64,000 nucleotides of DNA from Fragilaria crotonensis (GCA_022925895.1 JAKSYS010000305.1:1-64000); one strand, 5' to 3'; shown: positions 54,250 to 64,000, numbered from the stretch's first letter. Made by a program: numbers and translations. The notes: generated from the sequence alone by a model not told the origin.

Positions 54250-54670
54250 GAAGAATTTAAAATGATTGACTGCATGACAAAAACCTGATGAGCAGCTGTC
54301 AGTGATATCCTTGATGTCAGAGATTGTGATTGCAGCACATGATGGGGCAAAATTGGCAGTTGCTTGTCCCCACTTTGAGACCCAAGGAATGACATTCAAT
54401 GAATGATTGTTGTCAATGCACCTGATAGTAAGATACTCAGGCATTTGTTTGACAGCATGATGAAAACCTGATGAGCAGCTGTCATTCTTGTCCATGTCAG
54501 AAATTGTGATTGCAGCCCAAGATGGGGCAAATCCAGAAGGTGTCCCTAATTTGAAGCCCAAGGAATGACATTCATTGCACAATGTTGTGTAGTAGAATGA
54601 TTGTTATGCTCATGATTAGACACTCAGGCATTTGTTTGACTGTATGATGAAAACCTGATAAGCAGATTTC
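54250..54670. repeat. ~185-bp tandem repeat, about 2.3 copies
   Basis: AAAACCTGATGAGCAGCTGT recurs at about 54279 and 54465, and in degraded form (CCTGATAAGCAG) near 54650. Units also share GTCAGARATTGTGATTGCAG and CCCAAGGAATGACATTCA. The minus-strand frame 54238-54582 is the translated repeat, not a gene. Confidence 0.85.
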
Positions 54671-54960
54671 TACACATTATGAATGTTCCTCATGTATGAC
54701 TAATAAATATAAACTAACAATTTGTTTTGATGGTAAACAGGCTTGTCACGCAAAACTTGCAACAAAATGTGCTGCAAATTTTGTAAAATCAGTTTTGATA
54801 ACAGTAGGCATCAGTCTTAGATTTCGATAATCTATGTGCTGATATGCACTTCTACTCCACACTGAAACAGCAATTCTACATGAAGATGATAGAAAAAAAA
54901 TTTCGCGCGCGCCTTGATGTGCACTTAGTATACTATTAGTATACTAATAGTACACTAGTA

Positions 54961-55555
54961 CCACATAAAAAGTGCCTGGAGCCGTTTCGACCGCCGGAGC
55001 CGTTAAACGGGGTTTTTTCGACTCCTCCTACAAATAAGTCACTCAATTTCAAGAAATCAATGGCACTTGCTATGGCCGTTTTGATCCCTGATATGCAATA
55101 CAACGAAGTCTTCTGGAGTGGTGAACAAACCGATTAGAAACTGGTGTTGTAAACATCACTGGAAGTTGAGGGCTCGCAATTTTTCACCCCCTCGGATTTT
55201 CACCCCATTGATCGCGTACCACCAATAGGGAAAAACTCTGTAGCAGAAGAAAACAAGTACAAAAAATCATAGTTGAATGGGGTGAAAAATCTCAACCGAT
55301 GCCTAAAAAATGTCTTAAGGTATGGATACATTTAAATGAAGTGCCTGGAGCTGATAACTGCTAAAATGAGCGTCACAAGTTCAGCGACAACTTCATCAAT
55401 TCTTGCTCTGGAAAAAGAATGATTAATGTTCTGGATAGCCAAGAACATCACACAGCATTTGTAAAAAAACAGAATTGAAATCAAAGCATTTTTGAGCAAG
55501 ATATCTTTAGTCCACAACGGGGTGAAAGTAACGGCTCCAGGCACTTTTTATGTGG
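54961..55555. mobile_element. Mariner-type MITE nested in the hAT element
   Basis: 26-bp TIRs starting CCACATAAAAAGTGCCTGGA (54961-54986) with exact complement at 55530-55555, each bordered by TA (54959-54960 and 55556-55557), the Tc1/mariner target duplication. 595 bp, no ORF; a further partial AGTGCCTGGAGC lies inside at about 55340. Confidence 0.9.
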
Positions 55556-55682
55556 TAATTCGGTACGAAGGTAGAACTACTATGTACTATTAATAGTATA
55601 CTAAAGAGGGACTCTCCGAGGCGTTAGTGTACTATACTATTCCGGTGACCAAAGGGGACGTACCTGGTACTGTCAAACCCTG

Positions 55683-55991
55683 CATACAGATAGGGTTTAA
55701 ACTACTGTACTTGTATTGTACTGGAGTACGTGTACTGGAGAATCAATCACGAATCAGTTCACTGCTGCTTTGGTTGAAGTTGGGCGTAGACTGGTGGTTG
55801 GGCGGAAGCACGCACTTTCCACATGAGAGCATCGGTGCAGTTAGGGTTGTGGCACTTCTTGTGTTGAAAGTTCTCGATACAAAGGTTGATTACAACATTC
55901 GTCCCTCTCACACCCGTCAAGACAACCTCAAAGCACAAACCCACTCCAGAACAGCTGCAGCGTTGCTCAAGGTAACGTATTCTGAAATTAA
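55683..55991. other. 5' flank of the PAP2/SMS-like gene
   Basis: An open frame runs 55627-56001 but has no ATG. Its in-frame join to the gene would need a 26-bp intron, so it is treated as non-coding upstream DNA. Confidence 0.4.
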
Positions 55992-57383
55992 ATGCAGCTG
56001 AGGCTAAAGAAAGGGAAGGAATTGGAGCTCGGGTGCAACCACAAAGCTGATGATACCCTGGCCGGGAGTCGGCTGAAAGGAAAACAAGACAAGTCGTCCG
56101 CTCGAATTGAGAATGTTGGCAAAGAAGTCTTGCTAGCGTCGGGAGTATTCTTGGCTGTGGTCACGATCTACATCAATCAGTCTCCAAAGCCAAGTAATTG
56201 GTGGGCCTTATTGGCATTGTTTTCAATACCTCTCGTATTGTCACTCGCTGTAGCTGTTGGGTATGGCAGCTCCAAGCCGTATCAGCGATGGATTGCTCTG
56301 GGCACAGTCTCTGCAGTCATGGGGAAACAGCTGCCAAGTTTCGTGTCTGTGTTTTTTGGTTTTGCCGGCGTCACACTCTTTCATCTCGCATCGCAACCGG
56401 AGGGAATAGTGAGTGCAGTTGACAATCAAGGTCGTCTCAAGGCCGCAATGGCTGCCATTTTCCTCGCACTCGTTCTTCTCTTCGATAATTTTTTTGTTTG
56501 GGTCGTGGCGGCCACCTACGAGCCAGGGATATACGGAACGCCCCTGCCTCTGCAAGACAATGGTCGCCGAGTGCAGCAATACATACTCGATGACCAACTG
56601 GGCTTGTCCAAAAGACTCATAGTTTTATTGAGATCTATTGTCAATGCTCAGTGGGCCTTAGCTGCTTCTTTCAGCGTCGCATTAGGCGTCGTTGACCTCC
56701 AAATGGTCAAGAATCGAACCTTTTGGGGCACGACTATCCGAGCAATCTTCATGTTGGCAGCATTGCGCACCATACGTGTCGTTTCTTTCCTCATGACAGT
56801 TCTACCCTCTCAGAATCCAGATTGCTACCGTCATCGTTTTCCACCGCCGCCCAATGACTGGGTATCTTGGATCGAGATCGGCATGCGTCCTCAGTCACAC
56901 GGAGGTTGCAACGATTTAATCGTCAGTGGACATTCCACGGTCCTCACGACCTTCGCTTGCCTGGCAGCATCAATTTCCGGACACCCGCTTTTTGCGATAT
57001 CGATTTGGTTCATGCTGGTCATTGACTTTTGCATAGAAGTCTATGAGGGATTTCACTATTCTGTTGATATGTGGATGGGTGTTTTGATAGGCACAATGAT
57101 GTGGCGCATCATGGCGCCGCTTGAAAAGGTTGACAGCCAAGTTGACATCACCAAGAGATTCAAACCATTACAATCTGTGACAACTTCTGATGTCGTGGCG
57201 TATGCCACACCAGCATTGGTTGCATACATTGATGTCATCATCGTCGCTCATGATTTCCATGCTTATGTTATAATTGGATTTGTGGTCTTCGCAGGAATCC
57301 AGGCAGTTCGAAAGGGCTTTACTCATCATTTACAGCACGTGCTTGTCTGCTCCATGTTTTTGGCTCTTTGTGTTTGGCTTTGA
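55992..57383 (+). CDS. Sphingomyelin-synthase-like / PAP2 lipid phosphotransferase
   Basis: Intact 463-aa multi-pass membrane protein from ATG 55992 with about ten hydrophobic stretches (VFLAVVTIYI; WWALLALFSIPLVLSLAVAV; AAIFLALVLLFDNFFVWVV; and others). Motifs of the SMS/PAP2_C family: GGCNDLIVSGHSTVLTTFAC (the C/G-D-x3-S-G-H-S/T block) and FHYSVDMWMGVLIGTMMW (the H-Y-x2-D block), giving the His-His-Asp catalytic triad. Members transfer a phosphorylated headgroup, for example phosphocholine or phosphoethanolamine, to ceramide, or hydrolyse lipid phosphates, in Golgi or plasma membrane. Headgroup and lipid here are unknown. The N-terminal ~40 residues are basic and cytosolic. Confidence 0.83.
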   Translation: MQLRLKKGKELELGCNHKADDTLAGSRLKGKQDKSSARIENVGKEVLLASGVFLAVVTIYINQSPKPSNWWALLALFSIPLVLSLAVAVGYGSSKPYQRWIALGTVSAVMGKQLPSFVSVFFGFAGVTLFHLASQPEGIVSAVDNQGRLKAAMAAIFLALVLLFDNFFVWVVAATYEPGIYGTPLPLQDNGRRVQQYILDDQLGLSKRLIVLLRSIVNAQWALAASFSVALGVVDLQMVKNRTFWGTTIRAIFMLAALRTIRVVSFLMTVLPSQNPDCYRHRFPPPPNDWVSWIEIGMRPQSHGGCNDLIVSGHSTVLTTFACLAASISGHPLFAISIWFMLVIDFCIEVYEGFHYSVDMWMGVLIGTMMWRIMAPLEKVDSQVDITKRFKPLQSVTTSDVVAYATPALVAYIDVIIVAHDFHAYVIIGFVVFAGIQAVRKGFTHHLQHVLVCSMFLALCVWL

Positions 57384-57833
57384 GCTATAGGGGTATGTTC
57401 CAGCATAAAGTTGAAAAGCGAATTTGACTTCATTATTCTCCGTACAATGGGCTGTTAAATGAAAAACTTGCATCCCTATGTATGCATTCTGATCGCTGGT
57501 TTTCAAGTGATTCAAACAAAGTTGGTGGGAGTCGAATGTGATTTTATTCTCAAACTCCATCTTTCCATGCTTGCTAGTCATGTTGACGAACCTCTCTTGT
57601 CTTTGTACCACGTATGCCCGCGGGTCTTGGTGTGGTCTTGGGTGGAAGACATTTTGAAGATTTTCTAGGGCCTGTATTCTCTTTCGTGCTTCCACGACAG
57701 TCAGTCCTGTCTGCTGGTTTTGACTCCGTGTATACACAGAAGGCATCTCCATAATTTGAAACTTGACTTGAGCATCAAGCCGATCTCTACGAAGCGCGAA
57801 AACGAGTCGAAGTTGTGAACGCCATGCAATCAT
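57330..57833 (-). CDS. Possible small antisense gene
   Basis: 167-aa open frame on the minus strand from ATG 57833, filling the 440-bp gap between two plus-strand genes and overlapping both ends slightly. It reads like a soluble protein (VVEARKRIQALENLQNVFHP, KMEFENKITFDSH) without known motif. Could be a real gene or a chance frame; nothing decides. Confidence 0.25.
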   Translation of the reverse strand: MIAWRSQLRLVFALRRDRLDAQVKFQIMEMPSVYTRSQNQQTGLTVVEARKRIQALENLQNVFHPRPHQDPRAYVVQRQERFVNMTSKHGKMEFENKITFDSHQLCLNHLKTSDQNAYIGMQVFHLTAHCTENNEVKFAFQLYAGTYPYSSKPNTKSQKHGADKHVL

Positions 57834-58993
57834 TTCCCAGTGCTTTCGACTCTTTGCCTCTTCGAAGGAGCTATGCCCACCTACTTGGAATGTGCCTTCT
57901 ATTTGTTACCGCCACCATACTCTTCAGTTTGGAAACGATTCGATCGGAGGCTTCCACCACCATCGTAAGCGACCGTCGTCGCGTTCTGACCCATGAAGCT
58001 GGCGCCCCAAGTGTGCGATCGAATCTTACTTTTCCTATTTCACTGAGGGCTTCCTCCTACCAACCCAAGGGGCGGCATCAGCTGGATTTTTTCGTCGCTG
58101 GATTTCCGAAGTGCGGAACAACAACAATGCTTTATGCCTTTGCCAATCACAATGAAACGGACATCGGGAAGACGGAGAAGTGCGTCATACTGAATGCTAA
58201 AGTCTCAGATTCGGTTGCTCTGAATCGACTAGACGATGCTGTCGGGGAACTGAGCGCCGAAAATGGTATGAAACGAGGCATCAAGTGTCCATCGGGAATA
58301 AAGAATTCGCGCAGTTTGGAAAGGATGCACAACCACTCCCCGAGGGCCAGGCTTATAGTCGGAATCCGTCACCCTGTGTTGTTCTTTCAGAGCTACTACA
58401 ATTATCGTGTGACTGAGATTTATGATCGAAACCTGACGGAAAGAATCCCACCGGCGGAAGGTTTGATCGGAAAAACGACATGGAAGGATGTGTGTACCGA
58501 CACGGCTCGCTTTGACCTCTATCTGAAGCAACTTGGTAAGACGAATATGACAACCGCGCAATTGGAGGAGTTCGTCGGAAGACCTCACATGGCCGTCCGG
58601 CCCAACTTACTCAAGGTATTTTTGTATTCTCTTGATCAAATAGACGACACTGACGAGAACCGATCGTCAATATTCCGATCTGAGCTTCAACGATACCTGG
58701 GCCTTAGGTCTCCAATTCCTTCGTTCAGCCATGAAAACCTCAATAATTTCGTCGGTAACAAAGGACACCCTGAAACGATGGACATATGCCAGTCACGCTA
58801 TGACTCTCTTCGACAAGTGTTGGTCGGACATGGGACAGTCATGGAAACATGGATTCGCAAAGAATTCATGATGTCACCTGATGTCTTCGTCGCAAATACG
58901 AAACATTTTCTTGAGTCGATCCGAACGTGGAGGATGGATCCATGCCCATTGCGCCAAGTTTCTGCACAGTCGAAGCGTCCTGCGAAGCTGTAG
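57824..58993 (+). CDS. Golgi-type sulfotransferase
   Basis: 389 aa from ATG 57824. Type II membrane protein: anchor LLGMCLLFVTATILFSL at ~21-37, then the lumenal domain. PAPS-binding sites are clear: 5'-phosphosulfate loop DFFVAGFPKCGTTTM and 3'-phosphate motif ARLIVGIRHPVLFFQSYYNY. The C-terminal part keeps SQSRYDSLRQVL-like helices and an N-glycan-type NMT site. It would sulfate a glycan or other acceptor in the Golgi using PAPS; the acceptor is unknown. It sits 440 bp downstream of the lipid phosphotransferase on the same strand; sharing a pathway is possible but not shown. Confidence 0.85.
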   Translation: MQSFPSAFDSLPLRRSYAHLLGMCLLFVTATILFSLETIRSEASTTIVSDRRRVLTHEAGAPSVRSNLTFPISLRASSYQPKGRHQLDFFVAGFPKCGTTTMLYAFANHNETDIGKTEKCVILNAKVSDSVALNRLDDAVGELSAENGMKRGIKCPSGIKNSRSLERMHNHSPRARLIVGIRHPVLFFQSYYNYRVTEIYDRNLTERIPPAEGLIGKTTWKDVCTDTARFDLYLKQLGKTNMTTAQLEEFVGRPHMAVRPNLLKVFLYSLDQIDDTDENRSSIFRSELQRYLGLRSPIPSFSHENLNNFVGNKGHPETMDICQSRYDSLRQVLVGHGTVMETWIRKEFMMSPDVFVANTKHFLESIRTWRMDPCPLRQVSAQSKRPAKL

Positions 58994-59135
58994 TCGGCGA
59001 AGTTGGCTCAGGATGGTTGAATGTTGAATATTTGTCTCAATAACAGTGATTCATTTGTAATTCTAGTTTTCTCAAACGAAATGCGCTATATTCAATTCAT
59101 CACGACCTACTCCTATTGACACACGGAGATCACGC

Positions 59136-60266
59136 TTACATCAGCGAGTCCTTCTTGACTCCAATGCGCTTGCGTAAGTACCAGACATAAAATCCAAAAG
59201 CACAAAACAGCATGACAAAGATGACGATGAACGAGGTTGCAACAGGACTTGGTCGTGTACTTGAGTTGGATGACACGATTCCATCGTTGCGTACAATCTT
59301 GATTCCATCAATGAAGGTGCATCCGTTCGTGTTCTTCGTATCGGTAAGACCATCTGCAAGGGACGACTCACACTTTCCAGCAGTTGAGTAGATCGTCGCG
59401 CATTGTTCACTGACGGCACCCTGAACTGAGCCGTCTTCCTGTTGCTCACTCTCACCCAGGCATGAAAGACACTCCATACCAACAATGGAGGTATCGGAGT
59501 ATGGAAGAGTTTGGCCAGTCAAATCAGTGAACGCAGTCTTACCAGCAGTGTCGTCGGCGAATTCGGTGCATGAGTCCTCGGTGAAAAGTCCCAACAAGAT
59601 AGCACCTCCCTGATTTGCACAGAATGGTCCCAAGAAGTACTCCACATTCTCCTCGAGGTCACGGCCACCATTGTTCACTTCGTAACGGCCGCATTCCAAG
59701 TAGTTATCAATTTCCATCGCTGCGACCTGCTCGCCTTCTTCGTATGGGTTACCGTCGACACATTGAGGCATATTAGCGGCGACTACACAATCATACTTGC
59801 AGTAGTCTTGGTTTTCAGCGTTTTCACAGTCACAGCTGTTAAGAATGGTCTCGCACTGCTGCTCCTCGGCCTGCTTCTTCACCTCAAAGTAAGCAGCGAC
59901 GTACGTGTTCATGTCGATGATGTAGTCGCCATAGCCAGCCGTGCATCCGGCAGCCTTGCTGTCTGAGCAGCCACTGGAAGGACAGAGACGGAATCGAACA
60001 AGGCTCTTGGTAGCGATCTTGACATCGTTAGCCTCATCAGCGTTATCATTCCACTGTTTGATGCTGTAGCACCCTTGGAATTTGAGCGAGTACCCCGACA
60101 CCCAGGTAGCCTGCGCCGCCTGATTGTCTTCGTTGAGGAGACGAGCCTGAGAAAGAAGCTTCATTCCCATCGCTGAATCAGCCTTGATGGATCCTTCAAG
60201 AGGTGCATGTTCGAATGCAGCAACGTTGGCCGCGATGACTGCAAAGATGGCAAGAGAAAGGTTCAT
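59136..60266 (-). CDS. Secreted Cys-rich type I membrane protein
   Basis: 376 aa from ATG 60266 (the frame is open to 60410, but MNLSLAIFAVIAANVAA is a classical signal peptide, which fixes the start). The lumenal domain is acidic and Cys-rich: FQGCYSIKQWND, RLCPSSGCSD, CDCENAENQDYCKYDC, YLECGRYEV, GPFCANQGGAILLGLFTEDS, GMECLSCLGESE, CATIYSTAGKCE. One membrane helix near the C-terminus (SFIVIFVMLFCAFGFYVWYL) and a short basic tail KRIGVKKDSLM follow. Conserved proteins of this pattern are, to my recollection, common in diatoms with unknown function. A role at the cell surface or in the secretory pathway is inferred. Confidence 0.75.
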   Translation of the reverse strand: MNLSLAIFAVIAANVAAFEHAPLEGSIKADSAMGMKLLSQARLLNEDNQAAQATWVSGYSLKFQGCYSIKQWNDNADEANDVKIATKSLVRFRLCPSSGCSDSKAAGCTAGYGDYIIDMNTYVAAYFEVKKQAEEQQCETILNSCDCENAENQDYCKYDCVVAANMPQCVDGNPYEEGEQVAAMEIDNYLECGRYEVNNGGRDLEENVEYFLGPFCANQGGAILLGLFTEDSCTEFADDTAGKTAFTDLTGQTLPYSDTSIVGMECLSCLGESEQQEDGSVQGAVSEQCATIYSTAGKCESSLADGLTDTKNTNGCTFIDGIKIVRNDGIVSSNSSTRPSPVATSFIVIFVMLFCAFGFYVWYLRKRIGVKKDSLM

Positions 60267-61109
60267 TGTGGACTCACTCTTTTGTTCTATGGAGTATCGA
60301 ATTAAGATACTGGAGTATTGTGTATGTTCGGTCAACCAGGTACGAACTTTGCTACTCTTTGTTTTGGGATGATGTTGGCGAATACTTGGAACACAGGACA
60401 ATTTCATCATATACTCTCAACGGTCCAAATCTCTTGTCAGACTAGAAAATTACAATTATATCGTTATACCTACATGAAGAACAACTTTACGCGCCAGCGG
60501 AGTTTAGCGAGGTTGGTATCCGCATTATTGAGCAACAATGATGGCATGATCAGAAAAGATTTTGGGAAGACTTTGTCATATTCTGATTGTACGCTGGAAT
60601 ACTCGTACCCGGTACCACCTAAAAATGGCTTAGAGCCACTAAATTACATCATGTTGGACTAAAAATATCAAAATGAAAATCTGCTGAATCTTAATTCACT
60701 TCACACATACTGGTAACATGTTATAGATAATGCTTTTAGGTATCACTGGGTTTAATCATTTGTGCACTGGAGCAAGAATTGATTAAGTTGTCGGCAATTT
60801 TGGAAGCGTCATTTGTTTTTAGTGGATAAAAGCAATTTGTTGATTCTATATATACTCTAATAGTTTTTAATGTTCATCCGTTGAATAATTTTACACCATT
60901 CGACAAAAATTTCACCCCATTCCCAGGTACTGCTACGCTGATTGTACGCAGTGCTCCGGTATTGATTCAAAGGAGGTACTCCAGTACCACGAACCAGTCC
61001 CGTGCGAACAGGTTCAACATGTGAATTTATTTCCCGAAAATGATATCGATAATTCTCGCATGCGCTTGACGGAGTACAAGTATAAGCACAATAGTGGCAC
61101 AGGTTTTTT
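60267..61109. other. Intergenic, no gene seen
   Basis: AT-rich, with one TACCACCTAAAAATGGCTTA near 60614 that faintly recalls the mariner MITE end at 54959 but has no partner. Confidence 0.5.
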
Positions 61110-62036
61110 TCAAAGAGTAGTGGCACAGTAGGTCCCTTTGATATGGTTCGGGTTAACAGAACCTAGCGACGCGCAGGTCGGCATAGGGTTCGGGTTAAGA
61201 ACCAGGACGTAACCGTTACGGGGTACGCCCCCAGTAGGTAAGTGTCTAGTACGACACTGACTACTGCATAGTTCATCTATAAACGGTACAGCTACGCAGT
61301 GCTGTCTACCGCTACGGATGACGATACATGTACTATCTGTCGTTCTATCGCTACACGTATGTGCGAGAGACTGACTAGTAGAAATATCGTGTGTCGTATA
61401 GTGGGCACTGTCTATTAGTTTATCGTTATGTACAGTAACGGTAAACTCAGACGTGCGCGTACTATCGACGGGCAGAGGAAGTGATGTGCGAGAGGTACTG
61501 TTGTACCGGTCGCCGTGTTGTGCTGTATTGTCGTCGTAGTGAGTACCGTCGTACTGGCTACTAATATTTATACAGCACGGTGTATATGATGTCATGACGA
61601 CGGCGGGTAAAAACGCGTCATGGTCGATCATCATCATCGTGCGAAAAATATGTGCAGTAAGTAAAAAAGGTGAGTGACACTAAAATATGAAAAATTGACA
61701 ATTGTGGGAAAAAGGAGAGGGCGACCGAAATGAGAGGTCTGATGAAAGGGGAGTGTTCCTTGGAACAATGAGGAACACTCCTCGTTTCCGGAAGACGTCG
61801 TTTCGTGCCGCGGCGTTGTTTTTGGTATACGAGGCGTTGAGCCTCGTTTGAAATTGATTGTTCAATCTCATGGGATGAGATGAACATGTTTTTGAATCGA
61901 CGAGTTTTGATTCCAGTCGTGTAGTGTCGCACTGGTTACTGGAGCATCGATGTATTGTTTTACTGTGCACTCGGGCGTCAGTAATTAAGGATAGGGATAA
62001 TGTAAAAATATGTAGGGCGATACGGAATGTTTAACA
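61110..62036 (-). repeat. Probable 3' LTR region of the copia element
   Basis: Directly after the RNase H stop (62048) the minus strand has a purine tract AAGAGGGG (62044-62037) followed by TGTTAAACATTCC, the expected polypurine tract and LTR start. The other LTR end was not found, so the lower boundary is a guess; the second LTR would lie beyond the window. Open frames at 61110-61637 and 61618-61932 have no gene features and fall inside this region. Confidence 0.5.
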
Positions 62037-64000
62037 CCCCTCTTGAATCAAATCTCTGTAGATTCACTTGTAGTCTGTAGCATGTGATCAGGCAGTGTAC
62101 AGAAGACTTTGTCAATGTGTTGATCAATTTTGGAAGAGACTTGTGTTTTTGTGAGGATGTCGGCAAGTTGAGAATCGCAAGGTATCCAATGTAGTTGATG
62201 TATACCGTCTTGTTGGCCTTGGCGGACATAGTGGAAACGTCGTTCGATGTGACGAGTCTTGCGGGTTAATTTGCCGTTCTTGGCGATCTGCACAGTGGCT
62301 TCGTTGTCGATCATGAGAATCGATGGGATAGTTGGAAGACGCTGCATAGATTCGCGCCAATGTTTGGTTCCGAGGTATGTCATATCGTAGAGTAACATCC
62401 GAATGTGAGCTGTGGCCATGGATGCAGAACATGCGCCCATATATTCGGCCTCGGACGTTGACATAGCAATTGGTGTTGGCATCGTAGAGTTGGCTTCGAT
62501 GAGAGCACCGTTGTGAAAAATCATATAACCGACAGTAGAGCGGCCAGTGTCAGGGCAATCTTGCCAGCTGGCGTCGGAAAATACGGTTAAGTCGGAATGG
62601 GGAATGCGGTGTTGACGACATATGTCGTAAACAGGGTTGGTCGTGGCATCCGGGTAGAATTTGATGGCATAATATGGGCGACGGCGTGGGTAGCCAATCA
62701 GCCAGATAAGAGCACGGAAGTCGAGTGCGCCAGGGCAGACGCAGGCTTTGCAAGTTTGCAGACTGCGAAGAGGATATCAGCACGGGTGTTGTAGGCAAGA
62801 TAGAGTAGCGTACATACAGCGGAGCGGAATGGGAGGCGTTTCTCGTGTTGTTCGACAATTTGTTTGTCATGGTCGGTGACAGGTCGATTGTCTTTGCTGA
62901 AAGTGTAATCCGGTGGGAATGGTGTTTCACGTTCAGGGAACTCGGAGTTGGGATCGTAACGTTGCAAAGTGTTGAGAACGTAGCGATGTTGGTCGAGGGT
63001 GTAGGTTTTGTCTTTGTGTTGATGGATGCGCATTTGCAAGAACCATTGAGCAGGTCCAAGGAACTTGACGTCAAAGCGATTGCGGACAGATTCTTCGAAT
63101 TCTTTTTCGATGGCGTCATTGCTGCCAGCGTAGAGCATGTCGTCGACAAAGAAGAGAAGGCGTAACCATTGGTTGTGTTTGTTGTAAAAGACAAAATAGG
63201 AGGGTTCAGACTGGGATTGGATGAATCCTTTGGAGTAAAGCCATTCAGAGAATTCAATGTTCCAATATTTTCCAGAGTAAACAAGTCCATAGATTCCCTT
63301 GTTCAAAAGGGCTGGAGTTCCAAAGTATTTAGCATATTCAGGGAAGTAATATGCATACTCAAGTGGAAGTCTGACAAAGTGGCGACCGATGACTTTGGCT
63401 TGTAGATATGCGCCAATGAAGTCGGCACTTTTGAGAGTGCGGTGGGATGCACAGATTGTTGAGAGAAGTAACTTGACCCCTCTTGAAGATGCACAGGGTG
63501 ACCATGTGTCCTCAAAGGTTGAGGTACCTCAATTGGGATGGTGTTAGTTGTCTTGCTGGATTCAGGATTGTTTTCAGCATTGTCTTGTTTTTGTTGTTGG
63601 AGAAATTGCTGGTAAGCAGCTTTAGTTTTCTTCAATCGTCGTTTTCCAAGTCGCCACGGGCGACAAGGCGAGCTTTAAGTTTTTCAAGTTTACCAGTTGC
63701 AGTTTGTTTTGCTTTCAAGACAAGTTTGACAGGGATGATAGTTCATCTTTCCGGGTTGTTCACCCAGGATGAAGGTATCGTGGTCGATTAAGTTCTTGAT
63801 TTCCATGCGAATAGCATGTAGCCAGGCATTGCGGACGTCATCGTCAAGTTTGAGAACGGCTTTGAAGGATTGCGGTTCAGGAAGATACTTGTCCACTGGA
63901 TCATCGGTGGGCGAAGTTGTGGATGCGTCAACGGCAAGCATGGCGTGTGAATGGGATCAACTGATGGTAGAGATTCAGCACACTCTTGGAAGTATAAAGT
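62037..64000 (-). mobile_element. Ty1/copia retrotransposon, pol 3' half, runs off window
   Basis: Minus strand, read from 64000 down. RT begins at 63941-63690 (YLPEPQSFKAVLKLDDDVRN, AWLHAIRMEIKNLIDHDTF) and continues at 63306-62698 (GIYGLVYSGKYWNIEF, the catalytic box LLFFVDDMLYAGSNDAI, LGPAQWFLQMRI, AYNTRADILFAVCKLAKP). RNase H lies at about 62690-62048 (SDLTVFSDASWQDC, AMSTSEAEYMGACSASM, DNEATVQIAKNGKLTRKTRH, LADILTKTQV), stop 62048. Frame changes near 63690-63640, 63305 and 62700 break pol. Domains are well conserved, so decay is more recent than in the copia relic at 5910. Gag, integrase and the other LTR are outside the window. Confidence 0.85.

Larger units (their letters stand above)
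54000..55682. mobile_element. Non-autonomous hAT element with perfect 8-bp TSD
   Basis: TIR CAGGGTTTGACAGTAC at 54000-54015 and its exact complement at 55667-55682, flanked by CATACAGA on both sides (53992-53999 and 55683-55690). TIRs starting CAGGG and an 8-bp duplication are diagnostic of hAT. The 1683-bp interior codes for nothing recognisable; it has GTACTATTAGTA-type subterminal repeats, a 185-bp tandem repeat and a nested mariner-type MITE. Its TIR differs from that of the hAT at 8434, so a different transposase must move it. Confidence 0.92.

Noticed and set aside
54238-54582. 114-aa protein with internal repeat
   Set aside because: It is the translation of the 185-bp DNA repeat, with no ATG context or family feature.
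55627-56001. N-terminal exon of the PAP2/SMS-like gene
   Set aside because: It starts inside the hAT element, has no ATG and would require a 26-bp intron.
60612-60640. Solo mariner MITE end (TACCACCTAAAAATGGC)
   Set aside because: Match to the 54961 TIR is weak beyond ten bases and no second end is present.
61137-61200. tRNA-like GGTTCGGGTT repeats
   Set aside because: No cloverleaf can be folded around either copy; it is a short direct repeat.
61110-61637. 175-aa minus-strand ORF
   Set aside because: Low-information Thr/Ser/His-rich frame inside the probable LTR region; no domain.

Overview
This window looks like nuclear DNA from a diatom. The clues are: a DUF6824-domain protein with the NDVLCGRGG...TNHHPGN signature; short GT-AG introns of about 68-250 bp in an otherwise compact gene space; a PhyH protein with the FETGVYPDEWHWR signature; diatom-type IS5/Harbinger transposase and Ty1/copia (CoDi-like) reading frames; and palindromic GTAC-rich intergenic DNA. 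Genus and species cannot be fixed from sequence alone. Family names below are assigned by motif recognition; no database search was run.

Layout. 1-8.4 kb: the 3' end of an unknown gene, a 623-bp MITE carrying a 30-bp tandem array, a GH3 beta-glucosidase relic broken by several frameshifts, and a decayed minus-strand copia pol. 8.4-11.4 kb: a hAT transposon with TIRs and a near-perfect 8-bp TSD, its transposase broken and interrupted by a scrap of Ty3/gypsy reverse transcriptase. 12.3-19.1 kb: the housekeeping stretch, with a DUF6824 protein, a SENP8/Ulp1-type cysteine protease, ribosomal protein eL22 (intron directly after the ATG), a four-exon PhyH dioxygenase and a small tetraspan membrane protein. 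19.8-27.0 kb: a 7.1-kb DNA transposon with 13-bp TIRs, carrying an intact three-exon DDE transposase, a three-exon 581-aa partner protein and a 182-aa two-module accessory protein; a smaller TIR element is nested in it.

27.6-46.3 kb: a glycosyltransferase of the hydroxyproline arabinosyltransferase/serine galactosyltransferase type and an ankyrin-repeat ion channel lie tail to tail. A 3.8-kb block covering the end of the first and all of the second is duplicated at 42.5-46.3 kb, where both genes are broken. Copy 1 is split at its right edge by a 7.07-kb Mutator-like element (32242-39307) with ~80-bp TIRs and a 10-bp TSD. Copy 2 keeps the same sequence with only one copy of that 10-bp site, so it is a paralogous empty site. 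The MULE carries a FAR1/MULE/SWIM transposase, a zinc-knuckle ORF, minus-strand passenger reading frames including a possible 2-oxoglutarate-oxygenase-like fold, and a 157-bp minisatellite.

48.7-52.6 kb: a Crypton (tyrosine recombinase plus GCR1_C domain) bounded by 15-bp direct repeats. Joining its two ends would form a palindromic site with 13-bp arms and a 4-bp spacer, which looks like its attachment site. 54.0-55.7 kb: a non-autonomous hAT element with a perfect 8-bp TSD, holding a nested mariner-type MITE. 56-60.3 kb: sphingomyelin-synthase/PAP2-like enzyme, a Golgi-type sulfotransferase and a secreted Cys-rich single-pass membrane protein. 60.3-64 kb: the 3' half of a minus-strand Ty1/copia element running off the window.

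Overall, about half of the window is transposable elements from seven or more superfamilies, several nested or inserted in one another, around a handful of ordinary protist genes.
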